Below are positions 46,779 to 54,984 of a stretch of DNA of 64,000 nt, in pieces. The translations under genes and the position numbers were made by a program. The stretch's first letter is position 1; each line of letters starts with the position of its first letter. The notes under the pieces are model-generated. The model ran no database searches. It worked only from the letters and a program-made list of their open reading frames with translations, and was not told where the DNA came from. The DNA comes from Cytobacillus citreus (lineage in GTDB: Bacteria; Bacillota; Bacilli; Bacillales; Cytobacillaceae): positions 835,497-899,496 of the forward strand of contig NZ_JAGYPM010000003.1 in the NCBI RefSeq assembly GCF_018343665.1, in the 5' to 3' direction.

Positions 46779-46827
46779 ATGAAATAAAAAAGCGAAAGGG
46801 CAACCTTCGCTTTTTCTTATTTCATCT
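46779..46827. terminator. Long bidirectional hairpin after the lipoprotein gene
   Basis: GATGAAATAA with TTATTTCATC, and AAAAGCGAA with TTCGCTTTT, form a stem of more than 20 bp around GGGCAACC. The last codons of the lipoprotein gene lie inside it. It could also end a transcript from the promoter-like site at 46599. Confidence 0.75.
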
Positions 46828-47323
46828 TAACGGATTGAACGATATCGATCATTGAACTTGCTTCGGTTGATAAACTTTTTGTTTTTGTATTGGTCGTAAT
46901 TTTTACTCCACCAACACCGATTGTCATTTCATTCATTTTTTTGTCATTATTTTTTATTAATAGAAATCCAAACTTTCCATTTTCATTATATGTTTCTTTT
47001 AAATCATACTCATTTTGCTTTAGTGTAGCATCATACACAACTTTACTATCAGGGCCTTCATGCTGATTATAAAATAGTATATATTTTTTCGAGCCATTTT
47101 TTAGAATGATATTGTTTGGTGACTCTTCTTCTACTTCAAAACCAAATGGTAAATAGAACTTGATATCTTCATTTTCATTATTTGTCTCTTTTGGTTTATT
47201 GTTGAAGGCTTTATTTACAGTATCCATTGTCACTTTTTGCTCTTCTTTTAATGAAGCAGAACAAGCACTCAGCAGTATAATAGCAAAAAACAAGAGCAAG
47301 GCAGCTTTATAATGGCTTCTCAT
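46817..47323 (-). CDS. Small uncharacterised lipoprotein
   Basis: Function not recognised. 168 residues with a lipoprotein signal: basic start, hydrophobic stretch and the lipobox LSAC with C21 as the acylated cysteine. The mature part is hydrophilic with a DIKFYLPFGFEVEEESPNNIILKNG segment (in parts) and predicted beta structure, then VVYDATLKQNEYDLKETY. It would be anchored on the outside of the membrane. AAGGAGGAAA precedes the ATG. It is downstream of the DUF84 gene with 138 bp between, and ends in a long hairpin. Confidence 0.8.
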   Translation of the reverse strand: MRSHYKAALLLFFAIILLSACSASLKEEQKVTMDTVNKAFNNKPKETNNENEDIKFYLPFGFEVEEESPNNIILKNGSKKYILFYNQHEGPDSKVVYDATLKQNEYDLKETYNENGKFGFLLIKNNDKKMNEMTIGVGGVKITTNTKTKSLSTEASSMIDIVQSVKMK

Positions 47324-47461
47324 ACTTTTTTCCTCCTTGCCAGGAAAATCTATAATCCTTTTCTATCATACATTTCTTATTGATCATCTGGCAACCCTTT
47401 GACTAAATTGTAACAAGAAACCATATTTTCACTACCTTTGTATAGAAAACCACCCTAAATC

Positions 47462-47971
47462 CTATTTAGATCTATACTCGTATTGGCCAACAAGAAGCTT
47501 AACCACATGTGTAAACATTTCAGACCGGCTGATTTTTCCATTTGTAAAGATTCCTACTGCCCCTTCTTTTTTCCTAACATCCTCTTTATCTGTAAATCTA
47601 TCCATTACTGGACCAAGTTCTTCTCCGGAATGCAATCTGTCTGCAATTTTCTTTGGGAGAGGGATTCTAGCACCACCAGAAATAATTGGAGGCTTTCCCT
47701 CCTCTGCAAGTGCTCCCCAATTACACAAAAATAACCCATATTCCGTCTCCTGAACCCCACCTTCGAGTCCAATCCCAATATCCCCGCCACCTTCTTTTAA
47801 GGCACTGTAAGCTCTATTAATGGCACCTTTCATTGTCTCTTCATCTGAAAATGGCTGATTTCTAACTCCGGATGGAACATTGACTGATATAAATTCAGCT
47901 TGATAGCTATGAAATACGGTTTCAACTGCTTTAATCTTAGCTGGATTCTTAGAACCAATTATTATTTTCAT
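47462..47971 (-). CDS. DUF84 family NTPase (inosine/xanthosine triphosphatase-like)
   Basis: Probably hydrolyses non-canonical purine nucleoside triphosphates (ITP/XTP), as YjjX does in E. coli. 169 residues from MKIIIGSKNPAKIKAVE; further family blocks are VPSGVRNQPFSDEETM, DIGIGLEGGV, and the C-terminal RKKEGAVGIFTNGKISRSEMF. A GTG at 47980 overlaps the AAGGAG site, so the ATG at 47971 is taken. It lies 77 bp after ytoP in the same direction. The assignment rests on family similarity; substrate not tested in this lineage to my knowledge. Confidence 0.85.
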   Translation of the reverse strand: MKIIIGSKNPAKIKAVETVFHSYQAEFISVNVPSGVRNQPFSDEETMKGAINRAYSALKEGGGDIGIGLEGGVQETEYGLFLCNWGALAEEGKPPIISGGARIPLPKKIADRLHSGEELGPVMDRFTDKEDVRKKEGAVGIFTNGKISRSEMFTHVVKLLVGQYEYRSK

Positions 47972-48048
47972 AATACGCACTCCTTAAAAATGGAACCGAA
48001 AAGAGGCAACAAAATGGCTGCCTCTTTGCTAAGAAAGTATTTGCTTTT

Positions 48049-49122
48049 TTAACTATTTTGACGAATAGATTCAACCGTTGTACGGTCACACGACTTGACA
48101 AGCTTTATTAGTAATTCCTTCGCTGCAGCGTAATCGTCTACATGTACAATCGAAGCATGTGTATGAATATAGCGAGAGCAAATACCGATTACAGCACTTG
48201 GAACACCTTCATTGGATAGATGAACTCGTCCTGCATCTGTACCTCCTTGAGATACAAAATATTGATAAGGTATATTATGCTTTTCAGCCGTATCAAGGAT
48301 GAATTCTCTCATTCCTCGATGAGTCACCATGGAACGGTCTAAAATTCTCAAGAGAGTCCCTTTACCTAGCTGCCCGAACTCATCTTTGCTGCCTGACATA
48401 TCATTTGCTGGGCTAGCATCCAATGCGAAGAAAATGTCTGGATTAATCATGTTGGCAGCGGTTTGGGCGCCTCGAAGACCAACTTCTTCTTGGACGGTTG
48501 CTCCTGAATAAAGGATATTAGGCAGCTTTTCATCTTTTACTTCTTCTAGAAGCTCTATCGCTAATCCACAGCCATAGCGATTGTCCCATGCTTTTGCCAT
48601 AATTTTCTTTTCGTTGGCCATAGGTGTAAAAGGACAAATAGGGACAATTTGCTGACCAGGCTTAATCCCAATTTTTTCAGCATCCTCACGATTATCAGCA
48701 CCGATATCAATTAACATATTTGTTATTTCCATTGGCTTACTGCGTTTAGCTTCATCCAAAAGATGTGGTGGAATAGAGCCAATCACACCAATGACAGGCC
48801 CATTACTCGTCATAATCTGTACTCTTTGAGCCAATAATACTTGGCTCCACCAACCGCCTAACGTTTGAAAGCGCAGCATGCCATTGTCAGTAATTGAAGT
48901 GACCATGAAACCAACTTCATCCATATGGCCTGCAACCATAATAGTTGGACCATTTTCGTCACCTCTTTTTATTCCAAAAATACTTCCTAGTTTATCCTGA
49001 ACAACTTCATCAGCAAATTGACTAAGGTGTTCTCGCATGAAATTACGTACTAAATGTTCATTTCCCGGCGCACCTGGCAGCTCAGTTAATGTTTTAAAAA
49101 GCTGTCTTGTTTTCTCGTTCAT
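48049..49122 (-). CDS. ytoP: M42 family glutamyl-type aminopeptidase YtoP
   Basis: A dinuclear-metal aminopeptidase of the M42 (tetrahedral) family. 357 residues with metal-ligand motifs [20 protein letters not shown], the catalytic [21 protein letters not shown] and the final [11 protein letters not shown] plus [14 protein letters not shown]. Members have been misannotated as endoglucanases; the sequence clearly supports peptidase. AAAGGAGC precedes the ATG. The gene is divergent from ytzB across repeat B5. Synteny agrees with B. subtilis ytoP-ytzB. Confidence 0.93.
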   Translation of the reverse strand: MNEKTRQLFKTLTELPGAPGNEHLVRNFMREHLSQFADEVVQDKLGSIFGIKRGDENGPTIMVAGHMDEVGFMVTSITDNGMLRFQTLGGWWSQVLLAQRVQIMTSNGPVIGVIGSIPPHLLDEAKRSKPMEITNMLIDIGADNREDAEKIGIKPGQQIVPICPFTPMANEKKIMAKAWDNRYGCGLAIELLEEVKDEKLPNILYSGATVQEEVGLRGAQTAANMINPDIFFALDASPANDMSGSKDEFGQLGKGTLLRILDRSMVTHRGMREFILDTAEKHNIPYQYFVSQGGTDAGRVHLSNEGVPSAVIGICSRYIHTHASIVHVDDYAAAKELLIKLVKSCDRTTVESIRQNS

Positions 49123-49245
49123 CTTTATGCTCCTTTATTTTCATTAAGAAATTTATGTTATTTTTATTTTACAGAACTTTAATTCTACTTACCACTCTAA
49201 ATGTTTTTATCCGAGCCTGTTCTTTGATAAGATGGTACAGTAGAC

Positions 49246-49498
49246 AGAAAAGCGCAAGCACCTTCGGAACAATCAAAGTTCAGATTGTTCCTGCGATGAT
49301 TATTCTAAGGAGCTTTCCTTAGTGATCACCCTAAGGCAAGCATAAGACTGGCCGACAGGAAGGTTGTTCTTTAACCTTCTTGGCGGACTGGCTTAGACCC
49401 GAGAGGTCGACAAAAACGCGACGTCCTCCCAAAAAGCTTCCTTTTGGTCGTGCGATGCTTACGCTGTCGAAGCCTTCCTTGTGGAGCTAGACATTTCT
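49246..49498 (+). repeat. Family B composite repeat, copy B5
   Basis: Begins AGAAAAGCGCAAGCACC and ends GGAGCTAGACATTTC. Nearly the same first 180 bases as B3, then a different tail with CCCAAAAAGCTTCC and GGTCGTGCGATG as in B8. It occupies the ytoP-ytzB intergenic space. Confidence 0.85.
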
Positions 49499-49576
49499 TA
49501 CCCGACAAAGCTTATACTTAATTTTTAAAATGTATGTATTATTCGTGTTTATTTATTCTCATCTGGGGGAGTGTTT

Positions 49577-49891
49577 ATGAACTGGAAATCATTTATATTA
49601 GGTGTGGGAGTTGGATTAGCTAGTGGATATGCAGCTAGAGAGTTGCTTGCACAAAAAACTACCGTCTCACCTGAAAAAGCATTGGCTAATGCAAAAAATG
49701 CTTTTAAGAAAGCGGGGCCAATTAGCGGTTCGTGGATTCAAATGCAATCAGAGAAATACGAAAAGGGCCACCTAAAATACGATATATATCGTGGCGGAAT
49801 ATCTAGACAAGAAGGTGATCGTGTAGAGCAATATGAATTTATTGCAGATACAGGTACTGGATTGATTTTGGATGCATACAAGCTATCCTAG
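49577..49891 (+). CDS. ytzB: PepSY-domain small protein YtzB
   Basis: Function unknown. 104 residues, the length I recall for B. subtilis YtzB. An N-terminal hydrophobic helix (FILGVGVGLASGYAA) suggests a membrane anchor or uncleaved signal; a PepSY-like domain follows (VSPEKALANAKNAFKKAG, then HLKYDIYRGG and the acidic end ADTGTGLILDAYKL). PepSY domains are often protease inhibitors. The ATG at 49577 is spaced from GGGGGAG; a GTG two codons upstream overlaps that site. Confidence 0.88.
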   Translation: MNWKSFILGVGVGLASGYAARELLAQKTTVSPEKALANAKNAFKKAGPISGSWIQMQSEKYEKGHLKYDIYRGGISRQEGDRVEQYEFIADTGTGLILDAYKLS

Positions 49892-50074
49892 GTAGAGCCC
49901 ATTTTAAAGAAGATTAAATTTAATAGCAGGCGGGAGCGATTTTGCTATCCTAGAGCTTTTATTTACGAAATCATCACTCATCTCGAGAGATTCATCGAAC
50001 CCGCCGCTCTATTAATAACTCTTTTTACATTGGTAGGAAAGTAAATAGTTTTTAAATTTTAATATTTTAAGAAT

Positions 50075-50152
50075 TGGCTGTGTTAAACTTCCCTGTTGAT
50101 TTCCGCTCCAATCAAGAACAAAATAGCATTATCAACACTGAGCTTTTACACC
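50075..50152. mobile_element. MITE-like element, family C copy C2 (short)
   Basis: 78 bp with the same left end as C1 (TTGGCTGTGTTAAACTTCCC) and a decayed right end (GAGCTTTTACACC). Relative to C1 it lacks about 22 bases between two TTCCGCT copies, as expected for a deletion between direct repeats. It marks the left edge of the acyl-CoA gene block. Confidence 0.65.
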
Positions 50153-50161
50153 ATCTAAAAA

Positions 50162-51592
50162 TTAGATAGAAAATCCGCCAAGCTTCGTTTCTAAATACTC
50201 TTCGATTCCTTCTCTTCCACCTTCTCTGCCTAACCCGCTTTCATTCATACCTCCGAAAGGCGCGGCAGCAGATGTAGGATTTATATCATTTATCCCAATA
50301 ATTCCGAAGTTCAATTCTTCAAATGCTCTCATCGCTCTTGATAAATTATTAGTATAGACATATGCAGCGAGTCCATAATTCGTATCATTTGCCATCTCCA
50401 TTACTTCTTCGTCAGAATCGAAAATGATAATGGGTGCAACTGGACCAAAGGTTTCTTCACTAAATATTTTCATCTCTTTATTGATTCCCGACAAAATAGT
50501 TGGGGCATAATAATTTCCTTTGCCTAGTCCATTTTCTATCATTCGATTGCCGCCAATTTTCAAGGATGCCCCCCTCTCAATAGCATCCTTTACTTGATCA
50601 TCCACCTTTTCGATTGCGGCTTCATTAACAAGCGGGCCAATACTAACCCCTTCTTCTAATCCATTGCCTGCTCTTAGCTTATTAACTCGTTCAATAAGAG
50701 TATTCGTAAATTCTTCAGCAATTGACCGATGAACGAAGATTCGATTTGGACTTATACAGGCTTGCCCTGTATTCAAAAACTTCACTAATGAAACGCCTTT
50801 AGCTGCATGGACTGGATCAGCATCATCATAAACAATAAATGGAGCATGTCCCCCTAATTCCATGGAGATTCTTTTAACATATCTTGCTGCTTTTTCTGCT
50901 AATAGCTTTCCAACATTCGTTGATCCGGTAAACGTAATTTTTTTAACCGCCTTGTTTGATAATAATTCCTCGCCAATCTCCTCTGGATTAGCAGAAGAAA
51001 CTAAATTTATGACTCCATTCGGAATTCCTGCGTCCGCTAAAACCTTAAACACTTCCTTTGCACATAAAGGAGTTTCCTCAGCGGGTTTTAATACAACTGT
51101 GCAGCCTGCAGCAAGAGCAGGAGCTAGTTTCCTAGTAATCATAGAAACTGGATAATTCCATGGAGTAATAGCACCTATTACACCTACTGGCTGTCGGATT
51201 GCCAAAAACCTTTGATCTCTTCTCTGCGCTGGTATAATCTCTCCGTAAACTCGTTTAGCTTCTTCCGCATACCATAATAAAAAATCTGCGCCATATTGGA
51301 CCTCATTACGTGAAGCTTTTAATGGTTTTCCTTGCTCGATTGTCATTAAGCGAGCAAGTTCTTCTTTTCTTTCCATCATGATCTGATAGGCTTTGTATAA
51401 GTAACTTGAACGTTCATATGCTGTTAATTTAGACCAAGTCTTAAAGCTTTGGGCAGCTGCTTCAATAGCCTTTTTTGTATCATTTCGATTCCCATCGGCA
51501 ACTTCTCCGATTTCTTCGCCATTGGCAGGATTATATACAGGAAATGAACGATTAGTTTCAGATTCGACCCACTCTCCATTGATATATAGCAA
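50162..51592 (-). CDS. NAD(P)-dependent aldehyde dehydrogenase (succinate-semialdehyde type)
   Basis: Oxidises an aldehyde to its acid. 476 residues: the Rossmann segment AITPWNYP, TFTGSTNVGK, the general base E245 in SMELGGHAP, and the nucleophile C279 in NTGQACISPNRIFVH. The NxGQxC-R pattern resembles succinate-semialdehyde dehydrogenases (GabD) rather than betaine aldehyde enzymes, and the C-terminus GLGREGGREGIEEYLE fits too. The start is TTG with GGAGG 8 bases before it; the frame extends to 51607 but would overlap the ribosome binding site. It is the last gene of the acyl-CoA operon, 98 bp after the permease; the real substrate may be a semialdehyde from that pathway. Confidence 0.85.
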   Translation of the reverse strand: MLYINGEWVESETNRSFPVYNPANGEEIGEVADGNRNDTKKAIEAAAQSFKTWSKLTAYERSSYLYKAYQIMMERKEELARLMTIEQGKPLKASRNEVQYGADFLLWYAEEAKRVYGEIIPAQRRDQRFLAIRQPVGVIGAITPWNYPVSMITRKLAPALAAGCTVVLKPAEETPLCAKEVFKVLADAGIPNGVINLVSSANPEEIGEELLSNKAVKKITFTGSTNVGKLLAEKAARYVKRISMELGGHAPFIVYDDADPVHAAKGVSLVKFLNTGQACISPNRIFVHRSIAEEFTNTLIERVNKLRAGNGLEEGVSIGPLVNEAAIEKVDDQVKDAIERGASLKIGGNRMIENGLGKGNYYAPTILSGINKEMKIFSEETFGPVAPIIIFDSDEEVMEMANDTNYGLAAYVYTNNLSRAMRAFEELNFGIIGINDINPTSAAAPFGGMNESGLGREGGREGIEEYLETKLGGFSI

Positions 51593-51689
51593 TTTATATA
51601 CCTCCAACTCTTTTTAATAAGAAAGAGAGAAGAAACATTTTCTTCCCTTCTTTCGTATCATAACATTCTGAATTTTAATTCTACAATAA

Positions 51690-53063
51690 TTAAGCAGTTT
51701 TTGTTTCGCTTGTATCTTCTTTCATATCTTTAACCCAGTTTTTCTCAAGAAGGAGCCATAATACAATACCGACACCAAGGCCCCATGCTGCCCCCTTGGT
51801 TGCAAGGATTGCACCAATAATAACTGCTATTCCTTTTTCTAAATTTCCTTTTTCCTTTAACACTTCCATAGCTAAGTAGCCGCATAAATAGCCTTGTATT
51901 AGCATAGTTAATGCCATTCCAATATTAATACCAGGTTTGAACAAGGATACGATTGGTCCAAGCATAAGCGCAATGCTCATTCCCCAGAATATCCCTGTCG
52001 CACCTCCCCAATAACTATCTACTTGCTTGCGGCCGTTGTTCATATATCGATTAATGACCAATACTTGTCCACCAGTCCATTGTGGACCTGATAAAGGTAA
52101 GTATGGCATAAATATTCCTTGTATAAAGTTTCTAATTGAAACGATAATACTATTTCTACTAGCACTAAAAATAATTTTCTCGTCTTTGCGAACCTCATTA
52201 GCCTCATCAATGAGAGAGTTAACTACTAATATATCACCAAAAGCGATAATATACGCTGCAACAGCCAACGGAAGCGCTTTCATGAAATATTCAAATGGAG
52301 GAAATCCTAACCCAAACACACTATAATTGGAAATAATTTCGCCGATTGGTAATGGTATGAAATTCCATGTTATCTCTGGTACCTTAACCTCGCCGATTAG
52401 CATACCAATTAAATAGGAAAGGGCAAAGGGAATGGCTATTCCAAATTGAGCAATATAACGGAAAAGAGAGTATTTCTTTCTTAAAGGTTCTGCTGTTTTC
52501 GAAAACATCATGAAAAAACAAAAGGCAGCACCTAATAGAATCGTAATAGGCATTGTCCAAACTCTACCATTTAGGGAGAACTCTCCAAAGATTGCTGCAA
52601 ATCCTGCACCAAGGAGTATTCCAGCTTTGAGGGAAATAGGTAATCGCTTGACAAGGGTATCTGCTCCTTTAAAGATTCCCATGAGCAAAAATAAAAGGGC
52701 AACAGTTAATTGTAAGGCGATGAGAGCAAGAATTCTTGCTTCTCCCTCAGGAAAACCTTTTAAAAACCCTACATACAAGGGAATGCCAGCAGTGATCCAT
52801 CCAGCAATTGAAGGGTCACCAAAATGGGTATGAAGAAGGTAAAGAAAATTGTTAATAATAACAAAGGCAATTGCTAATTCAAATGGAATCCCCAGTACGT
52901 CCATCATGACTGCTGTAATTCCCATAGGAACCACACATAAAATGGCTCCTTGAATCCAGTCAGGATATTCAAATTTATAATGAATAAATGGAAGTCTAAA
53001 CTTTAGAGGTCCAAGCGCATAAGGTTGTTCACCACCGTCATTCCTTTTCCTATATAATCCCAT
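51690..53063 (-). CDS. Polytopic membrane permease, NCS2-like, substrate unknown
   Basis: 457 residues with about 12 hydrophobic segments and a short charged tail. Features such as GPLKFRLPFIHYKFEYPDW at the start, GIPLYVGFLKGFPEGEA and the AFGDILVVNSLIDEANEVRKDE segment recall the architecture of nucleobase-cation symporter-2/SulP-type carriers, but I do not recognise a diagnostic nucleobase motif. Being between the hydrolase and aldehyde dehydrogenase genes, and 51 bp after the hydrolase, it probably imports the acid or a precursor degraded by this operon. GGGGAGTG precedes the ATG. Confidence 0.6.
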   Translation of the reverse strand: MGLYRKRNDGGEQPYALGPLKFRLPFIHYKFEYPDWIQGAILCVVPMGITAVMMDVLGIPFELAIAFVIINNFLYLLHTHFGDPSIAGWITAGIPLYVGFLKGFPEGEARILALIALQLTVALLFLLMGIFKGADTLVKRLPISLKAGILLGAGFAAIFGEFSLNGRVWTMPITILLGAAFCFFMMFSKTAEPLRKKYSLFRYIAQFGIAIPFALSYLIGMLIGEVKVPEITWNFIPLPIGEIISNYSVFGLGFPPFEYFMKALPLAVAAYIIAFGDILVVNSLIDEANEVRKDEKIIFSASRNSIIVSIRNFIQGIFMPYLPLSGPQWTGGQVLVINRYMNNGRKQVDSYWGGATGIFWGMSIALMLGPIVSLFKPGINIGMALTMLIQGYLCGYLAMEVLKEKGNLEKGIAVIIGAILATKGAAWGLGVGIVLWLLLEKNWVKDMKEDTSETKTA

Positions 53064-53113
53064 TTCCCTTTCACTCCCCTAGATTATCGATAATCATTCA
53101 ATTTTTGCTCAAT

Positions 53114-53815
53114 TTAGACTGTTTGTTGCTCTAATTCTTGAGTAAACAATGTCAATGCTTCAAAAAATTCCTCTGGTTTTTCTAGCATAATATAGTGGCC
53201 AGAGCCATCGATTTCGACAATACTCATCTCTCGTTTTATATTTTTCAGCAATTTTTCCGGTTCACTTGGCAAAAGCCTATCCTGTTTTCCTAAAATGGCA
53301 CAAATCGGAATGTCTAAAGCAGAAAGTCTTTCAGCTCCTTCTAAATAGCTATTACATGCTTTAAAATCTGCATAAGTAATTTCAATTGGAACCTTATTCA
53401 TCTCTTTCTTTTCTTCCTCAAGCAACGACTCGGCAACATCACTGCTGTATGACGCATGAAACAATGAGCTTGGAAACTCACCATTAGCCAGCTTATCAAG
53501 TATTTTTGGGTGCACAGGCAATTCATAAAAGCTTGCTGCGAGGACAATTCCCTTTACACGTTTGTTTCTTGCAGCCAATTCAAGCGCAATTAACCCACCC
53601 ATTGAATGGCCAACGACAATCGTGTCTTCCTGAATAGATTGGTCAATATAGGCGGCATGATCTTGAATGGAAGTAATAAGATTAAACTCATTTTCTCCAT
53701 GTCCTGGAAGATCAATAGCTTCATAAAGTGCCTCTTCACAGTAATCTTTCATGGCACGCCATTTGTTTTTTGTTCCGCCTGCTCCATGAATAAACATGAT
53801 CTTATATTTTTTCAT
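53114..53815 (-). CDS. Alpha/beta hydrolase
   Basis: 233 residues with the oxyanion-side HGAGGTKNKW motif, the nucleophile elbow GHSMGG (S71), an acid in the ILGKQDRLLP segment and the catalytic His in IDGSGHYIMLE. It could hydrolyse an ester, a thioester or a lactone; nothing in the sequence chooses. The gene overlaps the acyl-CoA dehydrogenase gene by four bases (ATGA), so it is translationally coupled to it. In context it may release free acid from an ester or act as an acyl-CoA thioesterase. Confidence 0.85.
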   Translation of the reverse strand: MKKYKIMFIHGAGGTKNKWRAMKDYCEEALYEAIDLPGHGENEFNLITSIQDHAAYIDQSIQEDTIVVGHSMGGLIALELAARNKRVKGIVLAASFYELPVHPKILDKLANGEFPSSLFHASYSSDVAESLLEEEKKEMNKVPIEITYADFKACNSYLEGAERLSALDIPICAILGKQDRLLPSEPEKLLKNIKREMSIVEIDGSGHYIMLEKPEEFFEALTLFTQELEQQTV

Positions 53816-54984
53816 TGCCTTCCTCCTAAAAGATTTCTCGCGATAATTAATCGTTGAATTTGGTTTGTTCCCTCATAAATTTGTGTTATTTTTGCGTCTC
53901 TCATCATTCTTTCAACCTCATATTCATGGATGAATCCATAACCCCCTAAAAGCTGTACTGCATCTGTTGTCACCTTCATCGCAACATCTGAAGCGAACAT
54001 CTTGGCCATTGAAGAGCTTTTCGTTAATTCTGGATTTTTTCCAGTTGAAGTTATTTCATTTACTTTTGAAGCTGCTTTATATACAAGACCCCGTGCAGCC
54101 TCTATTTGTGTTGCCATATCTGCAAGCATGAATTGTACCGCTTGGAATGAGGCAATACTTTTGCCAAACTGTTCTCTCTCTTGTACATATTTCACTGCTA
54201 AATCAAAAGCACCTTGTGCAATCCCTAAAGCCTGAGCTGCTACAGTTGGCCTCGATTTATCAAAAGTCTTCATCGCAATCAGCCAGCCTTCTCCCTCTTC
54301 ACCAATTCTATTTTCCACAGGTACTCTGCAGTTTTCGAAATAGAGCTGGGCTGTTGGTGAGCCTTTTATTCCCATTTTCTTTTCTAATTTACCGACATGA
54401 AAACCAAGGGTATCTTTCTCAACGACAAAGGCCGTAATTCCTTTTTCAGTTTGGGCAAACACTGAATAGATGTCTGCTACCCCACCATTGCTGATAAACA
54501 TTTTCTGTCCGTTTAAAATATACGAATCTCCATCACGCTCAGCACGTGTTTTTAAGCTCCTTACGTCAGAGCCCGCGTTCGGTTCAGTTAATGCGTAGGC
54601 GGCAATTTTTTTCCCTGCTGCTAAGTCTGGAATAAATCTTTTTTTCAAAGCATCATTTCCGCCAATAATGATTGGCAATGTTCCTAGTTCTTGAACAACA
54701 GCTACTTGTGAAGAGGATGCACAAACACGTGATATTTCCTCTACGACTAGACAGAAGCTTAATAAGTCAAGTCCCAAGCCACCATACTCCGCTGGCATAT
54801 TTGCACCAATATAACCATACTCAGAAAGAAGGTGTAAAATATCCATAGGGTATTCGGCTTTTTCGTCAATTTCCATTGCCCTTGGCTTAATTCGCTCTTG
54901 TGCTAAACGATGAATTTCCTGTTTAATTTCGAGATGTTCATCAGATAAATCAAAATCATTGCTTATTAACTTTTCTGCTTTCAT
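53812..54984 (-). CDS. Acyl-CoA dehydrogenase
   Basis: FAD-dependent alpha,beta-dehydrogenation of an acyl-CoA, with electrons going to ETF. 390 residues; the ACAD signatures are YALTEPNAGSDVRSLKT, the FAD-contact KMFISNGG and the C-terminal QLLGGYGFIHEYEVERMMRDAKITQIYEGTNQIQR (in parts) with the catalytic-base position E371. The placement of that Glu fits short- and medium-chain or short-branched enzymes. Start and stop overlap its neighbours by four bases each, linking it to the acyl-CoA synthetase and the hydrolase. Confidence 0.93.
   Translation of the reverse strand: MKAEKLISNDFDLSDEHLEIKQEIHRLAQERIKPRAMEIDEKAEYPMDILHLLSEYGYIGANMPAEYGGLGLDLLSFCLVVEEISRVCASSSQVAVVQELGTLPIIIGGNDALKKRFIPDLAAGKKIAAYALTEPNAGSDVRSLKTRAERDGDSYILNGQKMFISNGGVADIYSVFAQTEKGITAFVVEKDTLGFHVGKLEKKMGIKGSPTAQLYFENCRVPVENRIGEEGEGWLIAMKTFDKSRPTVAAQALGIAQGAFDLAVKYVQEREQFGKSIASFQAVQFMLADMATQIEAARGLVYKAASKVNEITSTGKNPELTKSSSMAKMFASDVAMKVTTDAVQLLGGYGFIHEYEVERMMRDAKITQIYEGTNQIQRLIIARNLLGGRQ

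Noticed and set aside
46683-46790. A 36-codon open stretch ending in KKKMK before the hairpin at 46779
   Set aside because: No in-frame start or ribosome binding site; an upstream ATG is out of frame. At best a relic, treated only within the small-transcript finding.
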